64,000 bases of DNA, from assembly GCF_018403225.1 (NCBI RefSeq), contig NZ_BOSG01000001.1, positions 1,922,001 through 1,986,000 on the forward strand, given 5' to 3'. The notes below the pieces were generated by a model. It made no database searches. It saw only the letters and a program-made list of their open reading frames with translations, and was not told the DNA's origin. The stretch's first letter is position 1. Every line of letters starts with the position of its first letter. This stretch comes from Paenibacillus sp. J23TS9 (GTDB lineage: Bacteria; Bacillota; Bacilli; Paenibacillales; Paenibacillaceae). Position numbers and translations under genes: made by a program. Positions 60,777 through 64,000 of this stretch are shown here, in pieces.

Positions 60777-60802
60777 GCATGATTTAACGCTTAACTATGA
60801 TG

Positions 60803-62431
60803 TTACTCGGCAGTTAATGTCTTGCCTTGATTCACTTTAGCATCACCATTTGAACCCTCAGGTGCTGGTGCCTGATTCGATGAACGAAGCGGCAATTCTT
60901 TGAGGAAAAATACGAGTATAAGTGCTACAACCAATACAACCGTTCCCGTCAAGAAAACAGTGGAAAGTGTACTGCCCAGCGCATCACGGATACTGTCGAT
61001 CATCTGGATGAACAGCGTTTTCGCTTCTGCCGGCAGGCTTGCTTCCGTCTTATCTACCAGAGGTTTGTTCATCAACGTCTGCGGATTGGCAAATGACAGC
61101 ATATTCTGTGCCACTTGAGGATCCAATTTGCTGAAGTCAGGTGCACTAGGCGATTGTAAAGCTTCCTTCAAATTCTTGGTCAGGCTGTTCGACATAACAG
61201 TACCCATGACTGCGATACCGATCGTACCACCCAGGTTACGGAACAGCTGAGAGGATGCCGTAACAACACCAAGCTCTTTATGGGATACGGCATTTTGCGT
61301 AGCCAGGGAGAAGACCGGCATCCCGAGGCCAAGACCCACACCAAATACGACCAGGCTGACAATTGTGAGCCCTAAATTATTCATAAAGATCATAATCGCC
61401 ATACCAACAATCATGATTGGCATTCCGATCAACGCAAAGCGCTTATATTTACCCGTTTTTGCGATCAACTGGCCTGTAATGGCACTGGTCACCACCATAC
61501 AGATTGACATTGGCAGGGTTACATAACCTGCATAGGTCGGTGAAATCGCCAAGACTCCCTGTACATAGAAAGAGATATAAATCATCGCGCCCATGAGTCC
61601 AAAGTTCATGATAAAGCCGATGATATTCGAGATCGTTACAACGCTGTTTTTAAATAAATGCAGCGGAAGGATAGGTTCCTTCACAAAATTTTCAATGATA
61701 ATGAAAATGATTGCTGATACGACTGAACCCCCAAGAAGACTAAGAATTTGCCATGAACCCCAAGGATGTTCTGTACCTGCCCAAGAGAATGCAAGCAGCA
61801 GCGGAACAATCGTGGTTGTCAGGAATAGCGAGCCGAGATAGTCAATGCTTTGCCCTCGCTTACGGTCAACCTTAGGAAACAGCATCATAATCATCACGAA
61901 TGCAACAATACCCAACGGCAGGAAGATCCAGAACAGCCAGTGCCAATCAATATGATCGACCAAATATCCGCCTAGTGTTGGCCCAAGCACGCTTGAGAAG
62001 CCGAACACGGCCGTCATAAGCCCCATCCACTTACCACGTTCACGCGGCGGGAACAAATCACCAACTGCTGTGAAGGCTGTCGACTGAATGATACCTGCGC
62101 CGATACCTTGTATACCACGGTAAATAATAAACTGGTAGACGTCTGTGGACGTACCTGTCAAGAACGCCCCTAACATAAAGATTAATATACCTATTAGAAT
62201 AAAAGGCTTACGTCCAAACATATCTGACAGCTTACCGACCAGGATGGTCGCGATCGTGGATGTCAGCAAATAAATATTAATGGTCCATGTATAGTAGTCC
62301 ATACCATCAAGAATCGCGATAATCCGCGGCATTGCCGTACTCGTAATCGTCTGGTTGATTGCGGCAAAAAACATCGCAGCCATGACCGCGATCATGATCG
62401 TTACTTTGCGTTTAAGTGTTAAATGCTCCAT
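60803..62431 (-). CDS. MFS multidrug efflux pump, DHA2 (14-TM, EmrB/QacA) family
   Basis: 542 residues, 14 predicted helices. Motif A 'GKLSDMFGRKPFILIG', motif C 'GFSSVLGPTLGGYLVDHIDWHWLFWI', motif D1-like 'MFFAAINQTITSTAMPRII'. A long loop (about 440-500) lies before the last helix, as in related pumps. It is 16 bp downstream of a MarR gene, the usual repressor arrangement, so induction by a toxic compound is likely. Confidence 0.95.
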   Translation of the reverse strand: MEHLTLKRKVTIMIAVMAAMFFAAINQTITSTAMPRIIAILDGMDYYTWTINIYLLTSTIATILVGKLSDMFGRKPFILIGILIFMLGAFLTGTSTDVYQFIIYRGIQGIGAGIIQSTAFTAVGDLFPPRERGKWMGLMTAVFGFSSVLGPTLGGYLVDHIDWHWLFWIFLPLGIVAFVMIMMLFPKVDRKRGQSIDYLGSLFLTTTIVPLLLAFSWAGTEHPWGSWQILSLLGGSVVSAIIFIIIENFVKEPILPLHLFKNSVVTISNIIGFIMNFGLMGAMIYISFYVQGVLAISPTYAGYVTLPMSICMVVTSAITGQLIAKTGKYKRFALIGMPIMIVGMAIMIFMNNLGLTIVSLVVFGVGLGLGMPVFSLATQNAVSHKELGVVTASSQLFRNLGGTIGIAVMGTVMSNSLTKNLKEALQSPSAPDFSKLDPQVAQNMLSFANPQTLMNKPLVDKTEASLPAEAKTLFIQMIDSIRDALGSTLSTVFLTGTVVLVVALILVFFLKELPLRSSNQAPAPEGSNGDAKVNQGKTLTAE

Positions 62432-62447
62432 TCTTTCTGCTTCACCT

Positions 62448-62891
62448 CTATATGTCGTTATGATCTATATCCAAAAGCATGGATGAGAATATTCTTCTCA
62501 AATGCTGTATATCTTCCTCCGATAACATATTGAAAAACACTTGAATCATTTCTTTTTGATCCTCTGCAATCTTTGCGATAATTTCATACCCTTTTTCCGT
62601 AATCATGGTATACACGACTCTACGGTCTTCTTCGGCACGTTCTCTCTGTACATAGCCCGCAGCAATGAGCTTATCTGTAAGGTTCGTAATGGCAGGCGAC
62701 GTTAAAGCTAACGCTTCTGCCAGTTCAGATACTTTTAGAGAGCCACGTAATTTCAGCGTATATAGGACTTGAAATTGAGGAAACGTCAGACAGTAGGTTT
62801 TTGCACTTTTTTTGTTCCATTCCTGCGATAGATTTTTCAACAACGTACGGAACATTGCCGAAACTTCAAACAGCAGTTCGCTCTTAGCCAA
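62448..62891 (-). CDS. MarR-family regulator
   Basis: 147 residues, one winged helix: 'LTFPQFQVLYTLKLRGSLKVSELAEALALTSPAITNLTDKLIAAGYVQRERAEEDRRVVYTMITEKG'. The start is a TTG at 62891 after AAGGAGG. First gene of the operon with the DHA2 pump. Palindromes near the promoter (62977-62994 and 63002-63011) are candidate autoregulatory sites. Confidence 0.94.
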   Translation of the reverse strand: MAKSELLFEVSAMFRTLLKNLSQEWNKKSAKTYCLTFPQFQVLYTLKLRGSLKVSELAEALALTSPAITNLTDKLIAAGYVQRERAEEDRRVVYTMITEKGYEIIAKIAEDQKEMIQVFFNMLSEEDIQHLRRIFSSMLLDIDHNDI

Positions 62892-62976
62892 TATGTAAAC
62901 CTCCTTAGCTTTGTAAAACGATATCTTTTAATACGTTGAGAAACTAATTGATTATCTTTAATTTAATAACCTTTTA

Positions 62977-63040
62977 ATTAATAAGTTACTTAATCATTAA
63001 ATACTTAAGTAATATTAACGGTTAACACTTTGCCCGTCAA
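62977..63040 (-). promoter_or_regulatory. Promoter and candidate MarR operators
   Basis: TTGACG (63035-63040), 17-bp spacer, TAATAT (63012-63017) on the minus strand. TACTTAAGTA, a perfect palindrome, is at 63002-63011 right after the -10; an imperfect 18-bp palindrome ATTAATAAG-TTACTTAAT is at 62977-62994. Confidence 0.6.
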
Positions 63041-63094
63041 GCGAATTTTATAAATTAAAATATGTAACCGCATACATATCATGTCGCAAAAAAA

Positions 63095-63116
63095 CCTTGA
63101 GAAATAAATCTCAAGG
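63095..63116 (-). terminator. Terminator overlapping the phosphotransferase stop
   Basis: CCTTGAGA/TCTCAAGG stem with seven T on the minus strand; the stop codon TGA lies within the stem. Confidence 0.85.
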
Positions 63117-64000
63117 CTTAATCTTTTCTATAAGCTTCCAAGCTTCATCAACCATCCCAAGCAGCGCTTGGATGACCTCTATAAGATGACCCAATTCTAC
63201 ATTTCGGTTGATGTCACCTCTTTCAAGACCGGTAAACAGCTTATCCATGCCCAACACGAACCGGAGCCCCGCCGACACGTTAAACCCGAAGCGGACCAGC
63301 TCAGAATCTCCATGCCATCCCGCTTCGCGTAAACCTTGCATATAACTTTGAAATAATGATTCCTTATATTCCTCTAAACTGCTGATCGGAATTTTGTTTT
63401 TCATTAATGCATACCCGAACATGCGGCCGAGGTCTTCCCCAATTCCAGAGACACTAGCGAACTGCCAGTCAATCGCAATCAGTGAAGTAATGCCGTCTTC
63501 TTGCTTCATGAATATGTTATCCCAATGCACATCCTGATGAGCGAAAACGCGGGGCAGTAATTCCAAATTCTCCAGGAAACCGTTCACCCGGGTTAGGTTG
63601 CTTACATAGCTTGTCCACATGACATTCCTGCCGATCCATTCCATTCCGTTAGCTTCCCATATCTGTTGTTGCTCCTCAAAAGGCCTGGAATAAGCACTGC
63701 AAGCCTCTACCCATGAACGCATCCAGTGATGGCATAAAAAATTTTCAGCCGGAAGGGATGTCCCTGCCAAATAAGCCCCGTTAAACGATCCAAGCAATCG
63801 GGCCGTTTTTCGTTGGTGGGTTAATGTCCAGTCATGCTGCATTGGTTCAAAATCAATGTCCTCCAGCCAAACCCACTGACTTCCGTCATCCTTCTCTGTC
63901 ACAGCGTAGCATTTAGGAGCGCAGATAACCCGGGGCAATTGATCCAAAATACCAGAACGGTATACCAAGGCTTCCCGTTTCCAATAAAAGTAATGACTTT
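63111..64000 (-). CDS. APH-family phosphotransferase, N-terminus outside window
   Basis: The frame stays open to the window end ('YFYWKREALVYRSGILDQLP' at the visible start), so the beginning is missing. It shows the aminoglycoside-phosphotransferase/choline-kinase fold: 'ARLLGSFNGAYLAG', Brenner-type loop 'VFAHQDVHWDNIFMKQ' (catalytic Asp in HxDxxxxN) and 'SLIAIDWQFASVSGIGEDLGRMF' (metal Asp). Proteins of this type phosphorylate aminoglycosides, macrolides or small metabolites; substrate not readable. Confidence 0.85.
   Translation of the reverse strand, partial: SHYFYWKREALVYRSGILDQLPRVICAPKCYAVTEKDDGSQWVWLEDIDFEPMQHDWTLTHQRKTARLLGSFNGAYLAGTSLPAENFLCHHWMRSWVEACSAYSRPFEEQQQIWEANGMEWIGRNVMWTSYVSNLTRVNGFLENLELLPRVFAHQDVHWDNIFMKQEDGITSLIAIDWQFASVSGIGEDLGRMFGYALMKNKIPISSLEEYKESLFQSYMQGLREAGWHGDSELVRFGFNVSAGLRFVLGMDKLFTGLERGDINRNVELGHLIEVIQALLGMVDEAWKLIEKIKP

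Noticed and set aside
1..64000. CRISPR arrays, tRNA and rRNA genes
   Set aside because: No regularly spaced direct repeats and no tRNA cloverleaf or rRNA-like sequence was noticed on either strand by reading; a covariance-model scan was not possible here.

Overview
The window looks like a chromosomal segment of an endospore-forming Firmicute, most likely Paenibacillus or a close relative. This is judged from a tricistronic-type spore germinant receptor operon, many strong AGGAGG-type ribosome binding sites with frequent TTG/GTG starts, AraC regulators beside carbohydrate transport genes, and a dgk-dck pair with the same lengths as I recall for Bacillus. No rRNA, tRNA or CRISPR array was seen.

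Layout. 1-9.3 kb: a minus-strand cluster made of a two-component system, a beta-propeller lipoprotein, a sugar-type ABC importer (binding protein and two permeases, no ATPase), an HlyD-type adaptor and a secreted Ig-like protein that leaves the window. 9.5-15.7 kb: AraC/MFS, a glyoxalase-fold protein, a CAP-domain lipoprotein, and a frameshifted MocR regulator divergent from an EamA exporter. 15.7-19.7 kb: germinant receptor operon in the order A-C-D-B. 19.8-27 kb: a second MocR, a LysR, a YtkA-like lipoprotein, and a three-gene TelA / VWA / coiled-coil membrane operon. 27.7-32.1 kb: zinc alcohol dehydrogenase with TetR, L-lactate dehydrogenase, and a second TetR with an unknown gene. 32.2-36.9 kb: two ABC exporters and a GNAT acetyltransferase; the second exporter is preceded by an 18-codon leader ORF and a switchable hairpin. 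36.9-39.9 kb: AraC divergent from an oxidoreductase/aldo-keto reductase pair.

39.9-46.4 kb: an RNase J paralogue that lacks its catalytic N-terminus, a one-TM LTA-synthase-like sulfatase, an orphan Spo0B-type histidine kinase, a small membrane protein, and the deoxynucleoside kinases dck and dgk. 46.5-51.1 kb: a GH95 glycosidase gene broken by an A+T-rich island of about 3.3 kb. The island carries two unknown exported proteins, decayed phage-like genes and one end of an IS256-family element. 51.2-55.1 kb: an FHA-winged-helix regulator divergent from a class B PBP, then pdxK. 55.2-56.1 kb: PadR-HAAS pair. 56.2-60.7 kb: a complete NAD salvage operon nrtR-pncA-pncB-nadD-nadE with a shared candidate operator. 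60.8-62.9 kb: MarR-controlled DHA2 efflux pump. 63.1-64 kb: an APH-like phosphotransferase that runs off the end.

The parts that look least conventional are the ABC exporter leader (35.06-35.15 kb), the FHA-wHTH/PBP divergon, the TelA-VWA operon in which the VWA protein also carries a solute-binding-like domain, and the GH95 island with its unknown exported pair.
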